Assembly (NCBI RefSeq): GCF_041902385.1
Contig: NZ_CP169244.1
Coordinates: 4,092,001 to 4,156,000 of the forward strand
Direction of reading: 5' to 3'
Length of the DNA stretch: 64,000 nucleotides
From: Arcticibacter sp041902385
Lineage (GTDB): Bacteria; Bacteroidota; Bacteroidia; Sphingobacteriales; Sphingobacteriaceae
The translations under genes were made by a program, and so were the position numbers. The notes under the pieces were generated by a model. That model saw only the letters and a program-made list of their open reading frames with translations. It made no database searches and had not been told where the DNA came from. Below, one piece after another: positions 1-9,000 of the stretch (position 1 is its first letter; each line of letters begins with the position of its first letter).

Positions 1-140
1 GAAGCAATGGCAAAATCGGACGCTGTCCAGTTCACGTCACTAGTGAACTGCATTGCTAAAAAGGGCATGAGCAGTAAAGCCACCGCTCCTGCCATAATCA
101 TCATTAGTCTTCTGTTTTGCACGATCATACTATTCATCAT
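1..140 (-). CDS. Partial membrane protein, N-terminus only
   Basis: The reverse strand opens with two consecutive ATG codons at 140-135 and runs off the window edge after 46 codons. The visible part has a short polar N-terminus, a hydrophobic helix (about residues 12-30, rich in Met, Ala and Leu) and then the segment MQFTSDVNWTASDFAIA. From memory, this pattern (a membrane helix, then QFT-x-x-VNW-x-x-x-DF) is typical of a family of small uncharacterised inner-membrane proteins. A complete TAnnTTTG-type promoter lies 19 bp upstream, which supports the start. The function is unknown and the C-terminus lies outside the window. Confidence 0.7.
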   Translation of the reverse strand, partial: MMNSMIVQNRRLMMIMAGAVALLLMPFLAMQFTSDVNWTASDFAIA

Positions 141-158
141 AAATTCTACTTTGTGTTA

Positions 159-189
159 CAAAGCTAATTATAATACTTTGTATTTCAAA
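159..189 (-). promoter_or_regulatory. Bacteroidota-type promoter of the truncated membrane protein gene
   Basis: On the reverse strand TTTG (186-189) and TAGCTTTG (159-166) are separated by 19 bp. This fits the Bacteroidota housekeeping consensus TTTG-N19-21-TAnnTTTG. Transcription would start near 152, giving a leader of about 12 nt before the ATG at 140. Confidence 0.6.
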
Positions 190-346
190 GTTCTTTCTAC
201 TATAAAATTCTCAAATCAAACATGCTCTTACTACTCCCCGGCAACCGGTTTGGGCAAAATCGTACCTGTCTCTGTCCTGATTATTACCTCGGCCGTACCT
301 TGGCCGTCACTTTTTCTGCTAATTTTCTACGTCCTGCAAATCCGGC

Positions 347-533
347 GACGAAGCGGAGACGGCAAAACGACGAAGCCGAGACGAAGAAACGACGAAGCGG
401 AGACGAAGAAACGACGAAGCAGCGACGAAGAAACGACGAAGCAGGAACGAACGAGGAACGAACCAGAAACGAAGCAGAAGCGAAGAAAGGACGAAAAAAC
501 GACGGCAAACTGTCGAAGAACAAGCGAAGAACA
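347..533. repeat. Intergenic array with 11-bp period (about 17 units)
   Basis: Starting at 347, the sequence is a run of 11-bp units of the form GACGAAGnnnn (for example GACGAAGCGGA, GACGAAGAAAC, GACGAAGCCGA). The units often alternate, giving a 22-bp higher-order repeat. They are best conserved at 347-445 and degenerate towards 533. Because 11 is not a multiple of three, all frames on both strands stay open and give charged low-complexity translations. I do not regard these as genes. The rest of 190-846 shows no gene I can support. Confidence 0.75.
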
Positions 534-847
534 GTAAAAGACCAAACGAACGGGGGTATCAGCACACGTCGAAACGATGAGAGCAGGGAGGTCCAAATAA
601 GGCTGGAATGTGCTCAAATAAGTGTGTCTAATTAAAGAATAGATTAGCTCGACATAGGATGGGTCGTGATCCACACGAAGTGTCAGGGTTTGAAAGCTAC
701 TTGTAGAAACAGGCATTTAGCAGTGATCCGGGAAGTGGATCAGCGACTAAAAACAGCCGCTGGCCTGAAGCGTCAGGAACAAAGCGCCGTTACGAAAGCA
801 ATCCCTCAGAATATGCATACCTGCGGCGATCATGCGCGTTCTATCAT

Positions 848-871
848 GAAGAAAGCCGGCTCGGGCCGGCT
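848..871 (-). terminator. Hairpin downstream of the Pro/Thr-repeat protein gene
   Basis: AGCCGGC (854-860) and GCCGGCT (865-871) form a 7-bp stem with a TCGG loop. Reading the reverse strand, the hairpin is followed by TTCTTC and lies 27 bp after the stop codon of the reverse-strand gene. The U-tract is weak. Confidence 0.55.
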
Positions 872-897
872 CTCTCATAATATATGATACGTAATCC

Positions 898-1272
898 TTA
901 TCCCATCGGGCTTGACGACCCAGAAGAGCCAGGTGACGGAGTAGATGTTGGTCCCGGTGAGGGCGTAGATGTCGGTCCGGGGTTAGGAGTTGGTGTTGGT
1001 GTTGGCGTCGGACTAGGAGTCGGTGTTGGACTCGGAGTTGGAGTTGGCGACGGTGTAGGGTCCGGCGTCGGGGTTGGATTTGGCGTTGGAGTCGGGTTCG
1101 GAGTCGGACTTGGCGTTGGAGTCGGACTTGGCGCCGGGGTACGACTTGTGTCCGTGGTGTCCTGAAGTACAACGTTAGGATCCATTGAACTCACCCGGTT
1201 CGTGTTCACTTTCGGATTTGTAAAGGCCAGTGCCACTAAGGGAACCAGCGCAAAGAAAATTGGCTTTCTCAT
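898..1272 (-). CDS. Small secreted protein with Pro/Thr dipeptide repeats
   Basis: A 124-residue protein. It has a signal peptide (MRKPIFFALVPLVALAFT), a short linker ending VVLQDTTDTS, and then about 70 residues of P-T/P-S/P-N repeats encoded by a GTCGGnGTTGGn-like minisatellite. It ends in a Gly/Ser-rich tail. The secretion signal plus Pro-Thr region suggests an exported, extended and possibly glycosylated wall or surface peptide, but no enzymatic domain is present. The VVxQDTT segment recurs in the small secreted protein at 20373-20555, so the two are probably relatives. The gene is divergent from the MarR gene. The Val-Gly-rich translation of the opposite strand is an artefact of the repeat. 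Confidence 0.7.
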   Translation of the reverse strand: MRKPIFFALVPLVALAFTNPKVNTNRVSSMDPNVVLQDTTDTSRTPAPSPTPTPSPTPNPTPTPNPTPTPDPTPSPTPTPSPTPTPSPTPTPTPTPNPGPTSTPSPGPTSTPSPGSSGSSSPMG

Positions 1273-1392
1273 AACTAATGTTTTTTATAGGTGCTTAAGG
1301 TGGTTCAAAAACCGTTCCACTGTCGGCCATCCGGGCAAAAGATATAAAAAATCCCTTCTGTAAGCCGGAACGCAAACAATTTGTTATTTTAG

Positions 1393-1410
1393 TAGTTGCT
1401 TAGGAAACTA
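1393..1410. promoter_or_regulatory. Putative MarR operator (autoregulatory site)
   Basis: TAGTTGCTTAGGAAACTA is an imperfect 18-bp palindrome (TAGTT ... AACTA) ending 4 bp before the MarR start codon. Size, symmetry and position fit a site where the regulator represses its own transcription, and perhaps the divergent gene. This is inference from symmetry only. Confidence 0.45.
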
Positions 1411-1414
1411 AAAA

Positions 1415-1858
1415 ATGAAAGCCCACGACGAAGACATCTATAACTTTATCATTGGCCGCACCAGCCTGCTCGTCAACCGCATTCTGCTTCGTACTTTCAG
1501 GAAACATGATCTTGACATCACTATGGAGCAGTGGTCAATCCTGGAGATCCTCTGGAAGAAAGACGGTTGTACTCAGCAAGAATTGGGGCAACGTACATTC
1601 AGAGAGAAGGCCGGCATTACCCGTCTGCTGGATAAACTTGAGGAACAGAACCTTATCGTTCGGGTTCCCGACCGTATTGACCGCAGGGTACGCTTTGTGT
1701 ATCTTACTGCCAAAGGCAAGTCAATTGAAGAAATTTCGACTGCGATAGTTAAGGAGACTTATGAGCACGCGATCGGTAACATTGGGGAGGAAGAAATGGC
1801 GGTATGCAAGAAGGTGCTTAATCAGGTTTATCAGAACCTTCACGACGCAGAAATTTAG
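1415..1858 (+). CDS. MarR family transcriptional regulator
   Basis: A 147-residue protein with MarR-family winged-helix architecture. Long N-terminal helix (about 1-35), helix-turn-helix around 45-85 (QWSILEILWKKDGCTQQELG, then a recognition helix with TRLLDKLEE), the characteristic wing D-R-I-D-R-R followed by YLTAKGK at about 88-108, and a C-terminal dimerisation helix. MarR proteins act as dimers on palindromic operators and respond to phenolic or oxidative ligands. A palindrome lies directly upstream. No efflux or detoxification gene is adjacent on the same strand (mnmA follows 125 bp later with its own promoter), so the regulon is unclear. Confidence 0.9.
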   Translation: MKAHDEDIYNFIIGRTSLLVNRILLRTFRKHDLDITMEQWSILEILWKKDGCTQQELGQRTFREKAGITRLLDKLEEQNLIVRVPDRIDRRVRFVYLTAKGKSIEEISTAIVKETYEHAIGNIGEEEMAVCKKVLNQVYQNLHDAEI

Positions 1859-1966
1859 TTGCATAGCAAACGGTATGTCTCCCTAGTTTGAGTCGGCCCC
1901 AGGCCGAAGGTCTGACATTTTACAACGCATTGACGAGTGTTACAGGCAAAAGCAACTGATAAGCCT

Positions 1967-1974
1967 TATCTTTG
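1967..1974 (+). promoter_or_regulatory. -7 box TATCTTTG of mnmA; leaderless or near-leaderless
   Basis: TATCTTTG matches TAnnTTTG and ends 9 bp before the ATG at 1984, so the transcript should begin within a few bases of the start codon. The box contains an in-frame TTG that could be mistaken for an earlier start. No convincing -33 TTTG is visible. Confidence 0.55.
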
Positions 1975-1983
1975 CAGCTCAAT

Positions 1984-3072
1984 ATGAGCAAGCACGGAAG
2001 AATTTTAGTTGCCATGAGTGGTGGGGTTGATAGCTCGGTCGCATCTGTCATGCTGCATGAACAGGGTTATGAGGTTATCGGGTTGACAATGAAGACCTGG
2101 GATTATGCGTCTTCAGGAAGCTCTTCAAAGGAAACAGGCTGCTGCAGTCTCGATTCCATCAATGACGCTCGTTCGCTTGCTGTCTCCTATGGCTTTCCTC
2201 ACTATATACTCGACATTCGCAATGAGTTTGGCGATTTTGTGATCGACAATTTCGTAGACGAGTATCTGGCAGGAAGAACGCCGAATCCCTGTGTACTCTG
2301 TAACACACACATCAAGTGGGAAGCGCTGCTCAAGCGCGCTGATAAGCTCGACTGCGAGTTTATTGCTACCGGCCATTATGCAAACATCCGTGTCCATGAT
2401 AACGGACGCTATGTCATTTCAAAGGGGAAAGATGAAAATAAGGATCAGTCGTATGTTCTCTGGGGCGTATCGCAAAAGAACCTGGCCCGCACTAAATTCC
2501 CGCTCGGCAGCTTCACCAAGGCTGAAATACGACAGATGGCTCTGGATATGGGGCAGACCGACCTGGCAAAGAAGAGCGAGAGCTACGAAATTTGCTTCGT
2601 GCCGGATAATGATTACAGGGCCTTTCTGAGGCACCGTGTGGAGGACCTCGACGAAAAAGTAACAGGGGGAAACTTTGTACTGACCGACGGAACCGTGGTA
2701 GGCAAGCACCAGGGCTATCCTTTTTATACCATCGGGCAGCGCAAGGGACTTGGCATTGCCCTTGGTCAGCCCATGTTCGTCACTAAAATTGTTCCTGAGA
2801 CCAATACGGTAGTACTGGGTACACAGGATGAATTACAAAAAAGTGTGGCACTGGTCCGCGGGCTGAACCTCATCAAATATGAGAACATCACCGAGCCTCT
2901 CGAAGCGGTAACAAAGATCAGGTACAAAGATGCCGGCGCAATGAGCACAATCGTTGAAAGAGAGGGCATAATGGAGGTAAACTTCCACCAGACTGTAGCA
3001 GGAATAGCGCCAGGACAGTCGGCCGTATTCTACGAAGGCAACGATTTATTAGGGGGCGGATTTCTGCTTTAA
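1984..3072 (+). CDS. mnmA: tRNA-specific 2-thiouridylase MnmA
   Basis: A 362-residue enzyme that thiolates U34 at the wobble position of Lys, Glu and Gln tRNAs, using ATP and sulfur relayed from a persulfide carrier. The N-terminal PP-loop ATP-pyrophosphatase motif is AMSGGVDSSVA (residues 10-20). The two catalytic cysteines are seen in NPCVLCNTHIKW and SYEICFVPD. The tRNA-recognition segment YTIGQRKGLGI and a C-terminal beta-barrel follow. ATG 1984 is chosen because the TTG four codons upstream lies inside the promoter box. Length is normal for the family. It is followed about 100 bp later by topA on the same strand. Confidence 0.95.
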   Translation: MSKHGRILVAMSGGVDSSVASVMLHEQGYEVIGLTMKTWDYASSGSSSKETGCCSLDSINDARSLAVSYGFPHYILDIRNEFGDFVIDNFVDEYLAGRTPNPCVLCNTHIKWEALLKRADKLDCEFIATGHYANIRVHDNGRYVISKGKDENKDQSYVLWGVSQKNLARTKFPLGSFTKAEIRQMALDMGQTDLAKKSESYEICFVPDNDYRAFLRHRVEDLDEKVTGGNFVLTDGTVVGKHQGYPFYTIGQRKGLGIALGQPMFVTKIVPETNTVVLGTQDELQKSVALVRGLNLIKYENITEPLEAVTKIRYKDAGAMSTIVEREGIMEVNFHQTVAGIAPGQSAVFYEGNDLLGGGFLL

Positions 3073-3169
3073 GTGGCCCGCCGGCTGAGCCATTTCACAT
3101 AAATTTAAAGTAATTGTATTTTGCAGTAGATCGATTAATGCCTTTATTTGCAAAAAAACGATTTCTTGA

Positions 3170-5506
3170 ATGGCGAAAAACTTACTAATCGTTGAGTCAC
3201 CTGCGAAAGCAAAAACCATAGAAGGCTACCTTGGAAAAGAGTTCATGGTGAAGTCGAGCTATGGACATATCCGCGACCTTGTCAAAACAGACGACGCAAT
3301 AGATGTTAACAACAATTTCAACCAGAGATATGAAGTGCCGGCCGATAAGAAGGCGGTGGTGAGCGAACTGAAGAAGCTGGCGAAGGAGGCTGAGACGGTA
3401 TGGCTCGCTTCCGATGAAGACCGGGAGGGTGAAGCGATCTCCTGGCACTTATTCGAGACTCTGGGGCTAAAGGAAGACAACACAAAACGGATTGTTTTTC
3501 ATGAAATAACAAAGCCTGCTATCCTGAAGGCCATTGAAAACCCGAGGAAGATTGACTATAACCTGGTTAATGCACAGCAGGCCAGGCGTGTACTTGACCG
3601 GCTGGTTGGCTTTGAGCTTTCTCCGGTGCTGTGGAAGAAGGTAAAGCCCTCTCTTTCGGCGGGAAGAGTACAGTCTGTGGCGGTCCGGCTGATCGTCGAA
3701 AGAGAGCGTGAAATAAATAAATTTAAGGCTACCGCTGCCTACAAGATAACAGCTATATTTTCTACCGGAAAAGCAAGAGAGCTTTTTAGAGCCGAGTTGC
3801 CAGAACGGTTTGAGAAGGAAGCCGATGCGACGAAGTTCCTGGAGGACTGCCGCAGTGCAGCCTTCCGCGTTGAGAACCTTGACACGCGTCCTACTAAGCG
3901 GAGTCCCGCCCCTCCTTTTACAACCTCTACGTTGCAGCAGGAAGCGAGCCGGAAGCTTGGTTTTTCTGTATCGCGCACGATGACGCTGGCGCAGCGGCTG
4001 TATGAGTCGGGTAAGATCACCTATATGCGTACCGATTCTGTAAACCTTTCTGAGTATGCACAGGATGCCGCCGCCAATGAGATTAAAGGAGCATATGGGG
4101 TTCAGTACCACGAGCGCAGGAAGTTCAAGACTAAGTCTGCGGGCGCTCAGGAAGCTCACGAAGCGATTCGTCCTACCTACTTCGACCAGCACACCGTAGA
4201 AGGCGACAGCGGAGAAAAACGACTTTATGAGCTGATCTGGAAGCGCGCAATCGCCTCCCAGATGACAGAAGCGCGCTTTGAGAAAACAACTGCGAAGATC
4301 AGCGTGTCGAGCCGCAACGAACTCTTTGTTGCCAACGGCGAAGTAATGAAGTTTGACGGCTTTCTGAAGGTGTACATGGAGTCAACCGACGACGAGCCTG
4401 ATACGAAGCTGGATGAAGAAAGCGACAATCCTATCCTCCCTCCTCTTACGCGGGGACAAGAACTGACAAGTCAGGAGATTAAGGCCACCGAACGGTTCAG
4501 CAGGCCCCCTGCACGGTACACGGAGGCAAGTCTGGTGAAGAAACTGGAAGAACTGGGCATTGGTCGCCCGTCTACCTATGCTCCGACGATATCAACCGTG
4601 CAGAACCGCGGTTATGTGGTAAAAGAGGACCGCGAAGGCAAGACGCGCAACTACTGCGTGTTTACTCTCGCAAACGGGGAAGTAAAGAAAGAGACAAAGT
4701 CGGAAGTAACGGGTGCAGAGAAGTCGAAATTATTCCCGACAGACATTGGTGCTGTGGTTAACGATTTTCTCATCCAGTACTTCAAGGATATAGTCGACTA
4801 CCACTTTACTGCCAGTGTAGAAAAGGAGTTCGACGAGATTGCTCACGGGATGAAGGAATGGACGGAGATGCTGAAGTCTTTCTATAGTCCTTTCCATAAG
4901 GAGGTTCAGAACACCATTGAGACAGCAGAGAAGGCGCGCGGGGAACGCGAACTGGGAGTGGATCCTGAAAGCGGTAAAAAAGTTTCGGTGAGGATCGGCC
5001 GGTTTGGACCATTTGTGCAGATAGGCGAAGCTGAAGAAGAAGAAAAACCCCGTTATGCAAGCCTTCGCAGCGGTCAGATGATCGAGACCATCTCATTGGA
5101 AGAAGCGCTCGAACTCTTCAAGCTACCTAAGAAGGTTGGCATGTTCGAAGAAAAAGAGATGACCGTTGCCATCGGCCGCTTCGGTCCGTATATCAGACAC
5201 AACAGTGCCTTTTATTCGCTGCCCAAGGGTGTCGATCCGCACAGCGTCACTGAGGAGCAGGCGGTGGAGATCATTCTTGAAAAGCGCAAGAAAGACTCAG
5301 AAAAGCTGATCAAGACTTTCGATGAAGATCCTGCGGTGAAGATTCTCAACGGCCGTTGGGGACCTTACATCGAATTTGGTAAGCAGAATATCAAGATGCC
5401 TAAGGGAAAGGAACCGAAAGACCTTACCTTTGAAGAGATCAAAGTGCTGGCAGAAGCGGCTGAAAAGGAGCCAAAGAAGAAAGGTCGCTTCACCAGAAAA
5501 AAGTAA
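3170..5506 (+). CDS. topA: DNA topoisomerase I (type IA)
   Basis: A 778-residue enzyme that relaxes negative supercoils through transient single-strand cleavage. An N-terminal TOPRIM domain (LIVESPAKAKTIEGYLG at residue 5, SDEDREGEAISW near 82) is followed by the type IA core. Its active-site tyrosine is Tyr285 in YMRTDSVN, and the RVQSVAVR motif is present near residue 167. The C-terminus has three Topo_C repeats built round GRFGPFVQIG, GRFGPYIRHN and GRWGPYIEFG, and a basic tail. It lacks the cysteine zinc fingers of the E. coli enzyme, as is common in Bacteroidota. Confidence 0.96.
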   Translation: MAKNLLIVESPAKAKTIEGYLGKEFMVKSSYGHIRDLVKTDDAIDVNNNFNQRYEVPADKKAVVSELKKLAKEAETVWLASDEDREGEAISWHLFETLGLKEDNTKRIVFHEITKPAILKAIENPRKIDYNLVNAQQARRVLDRLVGFELSPVLWKKVKPSLSAGRVQSVAVRLIVEREREINKFKATAAYKITAIFSTGKARELFRAELPERFEKEADATKFLEDCRSAAFRVENLDTRPTKRSPAPPFTTSTLQQEASRKLGFSVSRTMTLAQRLYESGKITYMRTDSVNLSEYAQDAAANEIKGAYGVQYHERRKFKTKSAGAQEAHEAIRPTYFDQHTVEGDSGEKRLYELIWKRAIASQMTEARFEKTTAKISVSSRNELFVANGEVMKFDGFLKVYMESTDDEPDTKLDEESDNPILPPLTRGQELTSQEIKATERFSRPPARYTEASLVKKLEELGIGRPSTYAPTISTVQNRGYVVKEDREGKTRNYCVFTLANGEVKKETKSEVTGAEKSKLFPTDIGAVVNDFLIQYFKDIVDYHFTASVEKEFDEIAHGMKEWTEMLKSFYSPFHKEVQNTIETAEKARGERELGVDPESGKKVSVRIGRFGPFVQIGEAEEEEKPRYASLRSGQMIETISLEEALELFKLPKKVGMFEEKEMTVAIGRFGPYIRHNSAFYSLPKGVDPHSVTEEQAVEIILEKRKKDSEKLIKTFDEDPAVKILNGRWGPYIEFGKQNIKMPKGKEPKDLTFEEIKVLAEAAEKEPKKKGRFTRKK

Positions 5507-5519
5507 GTTCAAAGTATTT

Positions 5520-5552
5520 ATAGGGTATGGGATCCCGGATCCCATACCCTAT
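5520..5552. repeat. Perfect 15-bp inverted repeat with 3-nt loop
   Basis: ATAGGGTATGGGATC (5520-5534), loop CCG, and the exact complement GATCCCATACCCTAT (5538-5552) lie between topA and the next gene. No U-tract follows on either strand. It may be a non-canonical terminator, an mRNA-stabilising 3' hairpin or a REP-like dispersed palindrome. Confidence 0.7.
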
Positions 5553-5566
5553 CCAAATCAAATTCC

Positions 5567-5971
5567 ATGAAAAAAGATCTGCCTGAGAACGTTGTTGAAG
5601 ATATTGCAATTGCCGTGGTTTTGGAAAAAGAAAGCCCGGAAGCAAAGGTCTGGAACGTTTATCTTGTTAATCTTAAAAATGAGGCCATTCGCACCGTTCT
5701 TGTGTCATCTAAAGGGTACGGCCAGAAGGACGGCAAGGATGTGAAGACTTCTGTGCTGCGACATTCGATCGGCGATGTTGAGTCGGGCGAATATGCGTTA
5801 ATTGAAGCAATAGACGAGCAGGTGTTCGGCCTTACAAATGAATACTGGCTCAGCTATTATATTGACGACCATATCTATGATAAAAAATTCATCTTCCTTC
5901 CCGAGAGCATTGTTGAATCGAATATGATGCGTATTCCTAAGGTAAATAAGCCGGGCGTCATGATTAAATAG
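5567..5971 (+). CDS. Conserved Bacteroidota protein of unknown function
   Basis: A 134-residue soluble protein with no signal peptide or membrane segment. It contains EDIAIAVVLEKESPEAKVWN, VYLVNLKNEAI, LVSSKGYG, KTSVLRHSIGDV, FGLTNEYWLSYYIDD and a C-terminal KPGVMIK. From memory, proteins of this pattern occur widely in Sphingobacteriales and Flavobacteriales next to core genes, but I cannot name a domain or activity. Alternating hydrophobic residues suggest a small beta-rich fold. It lies between topA and the alpha-2-macroglobulin gene on the same strand, after a strong palindrome. Confidence 0.8.
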   Translation: MKKDLPENVVEDIAIAVVLEKESPEAKVWNVYLVNLKNEAIRTVLVSSKGYGQKDGKDVKTSVLRHSIGDVESGEYALIEAIDEQVFGLTNEYWLSYYIDDHIYDKKFIFLPESIVESNMMRIPKVNKPGVMIK

Positions 5972-6031
5972 CACCCTTTTTTCTCTTTTGCATTATTGCA
6001 AATCTTCCTAACTTTCCTGAAAATCTTTTCT

Positions 6032-9000
6032 ATGTCTGCTTTAAAGCACCTGACCAAAAAGCAAGTCCTAACCCTTGCTGTTGTTGCTGTCCTCTCGATC
6101 ATTGCCGGTATTACGTACTGGAAACTAAGAGCATCCAAAGAGCGCGACCTCTCCGCCTACGACAAGTATCTGGAGAGTTATACAAGCGGGATTATCTCAC
6201 GCGAAAGTTCAATTCGCATCCGCTTAGCAAGTGACGTTCAGAACGTAGTGAGCGGAGCTGCTCTGCCTGACGACATTGTGGAACTGTCTCCTTCTGTAAA
6301 AGGGAAGACGTACTGGACGGATTCGAGAACGCTCGAGTTCAGACCCGATGAGGAATTCAAGCCTGATCAAAAATATGAAGTGGTGTTTCATTTAGACAAG
6401 GTGACGCCGGTAGCCGAAGGGCTGGAAGACTTCCAATTTGACTTTCAAACGATCAGGCCCGATTTCGAGGTCGAACTGAGAGGCCTGCGCGCCTCGGGTC
6501 CGCGCTCCCTCAATAAGATGGAGCTTACGGGAGTGCTCACGATGGCTGACGCGGAGGACGAAGCTGACGTAGAAAAACTATTGTCTGTGAGCGGTGTGGC
6601 TGGCGCAAAAATGAAATGGCAGCATAACAATGACACCAGAAGGCACGAGTTTGTGGTGGAAGGAATTGAACGGGACAAGAGCCCTTCCAGGCTGCGCATA
6701 GAATGGGATGGCGACCCGCTTTCCATTGAGCGGTCGGGATCAAAAGTGCTGGAGGTTCCGGCATTCGGCGACTTTAAGGTACTCGACATTAAGGCGATAC
6801 AAGACAATGAGCAATACGTACTGGTGCAGTTTTCTGACCCTGTACGCGTGGGACAGGAACTGAACGGACTTCTAGGTATCACTAATTCTGAAATGCCGGC
6901 GTACTCCATTCAGGGCAGCGAGGTGAAGCTCTACCCCGCAGCACGGCTCGAAGGAAATATGGGCGTGTTTGTGAACGAGGGCATCGAGAACATATCCGGA
7001 AAGAAGCTAAGCACAAGCTTTAAGGGAAATATCTTTTTTGAAAACCGCCTTCCTTCTGTAACCATCCCTGGAAAGGGAGTGATCCTTCCCCAGTCGGGAA
7101 AGCTTATGATGCCATTTGAAGCAGTCAATTTGAAGGCAGTGGATGTATCGATCATCAAGATCTATAGCAACAACATTCCGCAGTATCTGCAGCAGAACGG
7201 TCTGGACGGGGAGTACTCCCTCAGGCAGGTGGGCAGGCCGGTAAAACAGGCAACTATCAGGCTCGATGAGGATAAGAGCATTAATCTGCACCGGAAGACG
7301 AGGTTTATGCTGGATGTGGACAAGCTGGTGAGGACAGAACCGGGAGCGATCTACAGAATTACGATCGGGTTCCGCCCCTCCTACTCGGTATATTCCTGCC
7401 AGGGCAGCAGCGGGGGGCTAAGTGAAAACGGAATTGAGCGGAACAGTGAAAATGAAGGATATAGCTCCGGGATAGATGAGGATGATGAGTTCTGGAGCCG
7501 GTATGACAATTACTATCCGTATGGCTACAACTGGGACGAACGCGAAAATCCCTGCAGCAGTTCCTATTATAATAAGGAGCGCTGGGCCTCAAGAAATGTC
7601 CTAGCCTCTAACATTGGTTTGATTGCAAAGGCTGGCAGCAACAACGCATTTAAGATTGCTGCTACAGATATTCTTACCGCGCAGCCGATGAGTGGGGTTA
7701 CACTTGAATTTCTTGACTATCAGCAGCAGATAGTCGGTCAGGCAGAAACAGGCGGGGACGGAATGGCTTCCGTCCAGCTCAAGCGCAAACCCTATCTCCT
7801 GATAGGAAAGAAGGGAGATGAACGGGCTTATCTTAAGCTGGATGATGGAAGCTCTTTACCATTAAGCCGGTTTAATACAGGCGGAGAACAGGTTCAGAAA
7901 GGGCTCAAAGGCTTTATCTACGGTGAAAGAGGTGTATGGCGGCCGGGCGATTCGCTATTTATCAGCTTCATCCTTGACGACAGAGAGAACAGGCTGCCCA
8001 CCGGGCACCCTGTCAGCTTTGAACTTTTCACTCCTCAGGGACAGCTTTATCAAAAACGCTCTACCAGCCAGTCAGTCAATGGATTTTACACATTTAAAAC
8101 AGCTACAGAGTCGAATTCGCCCACAGGCAACTGGCTTGCCCGGATAAGAGCAGGAGGAGCCCTGTTTGAAAAACGGATCCGCATTGAGACGATCATGCCC
8201 AACCGGCTTAAGGTCAACCTGTCTTTTGCAGGAAAAAAGCAGCTGGTTAAAGGTGAGCAGCTTAATGCAACACTCAGCTCAAGATGGCTTTTTGGCGGGA
8301 TTGCGCGTAATCTGAAGAGCAAAGTAGACGCTTTTGTTTCTGCGGCCCCCACGGTATTCCCGAACTATGCAGGATTCTCGTTTGATGATCCCACCCGTCC
8401 CTACAACTCCCAGACGCAAACCGTGTTTGAAGGAAATCTTGACGAAAACGGAGTGGCATCCTTTACTCCGAACATCAGCACTGAACAGGCAGCGCCAGGC
8501 ATGTTGCGGGCCAACTTCCTGGTAAAGGTGTTTGAGCCGGGCGGCAACTTCAGCATTAGTCAGCTGAGCCTCCCCTACAGCCCTTATGCATCGTATGTGG
8601 GGCTGCGAACGCCTGACGGAAAGGGTCTTTCAAATATGCTCGTCACCGGGCAAGACCATCTCATTGACATTGCCTCTGTAGACCCGCAGGGAAACGCTTT
8701 GAAGGGAATAAAAGATGTAGAAGTTGAGTTGTATAAGATCCAATGGCGCTGGTGGTGGGACGAAGACGAGAATTCCATCAGCAACTTCACTCAGGATGAA
8801 TATAACAAGCTTGTAAGCACCTCGAAGGTGCGACTGGTGAATGGAAAAGGCCGGTGGACGCTTCGTGTAGACGAGCCTGAATGGGGGCGCTTTCTCATTC
8901 GGGTGAGAGACCCGGAAACAGGACATGCGGCGGGCAAAGTGGTCTACGTTGACTGGCCGAACTGGTCACAGCGACTGCAGAATGAAAATCCGACCGAAGC

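Noticed and set aside
222..635. Arg/Lys/Glu-rich open frames over the 11-bp array
   Set aside because: The period keeps every frame open, so the translations are by-products of the repeat.
884..1165. Forward-strand frame of Val-Gly repeats
   Set aside because: It is the complement of the Pro/Thr minisatellite in the reverse-strand gene, has no start signal and no recognisable domain.
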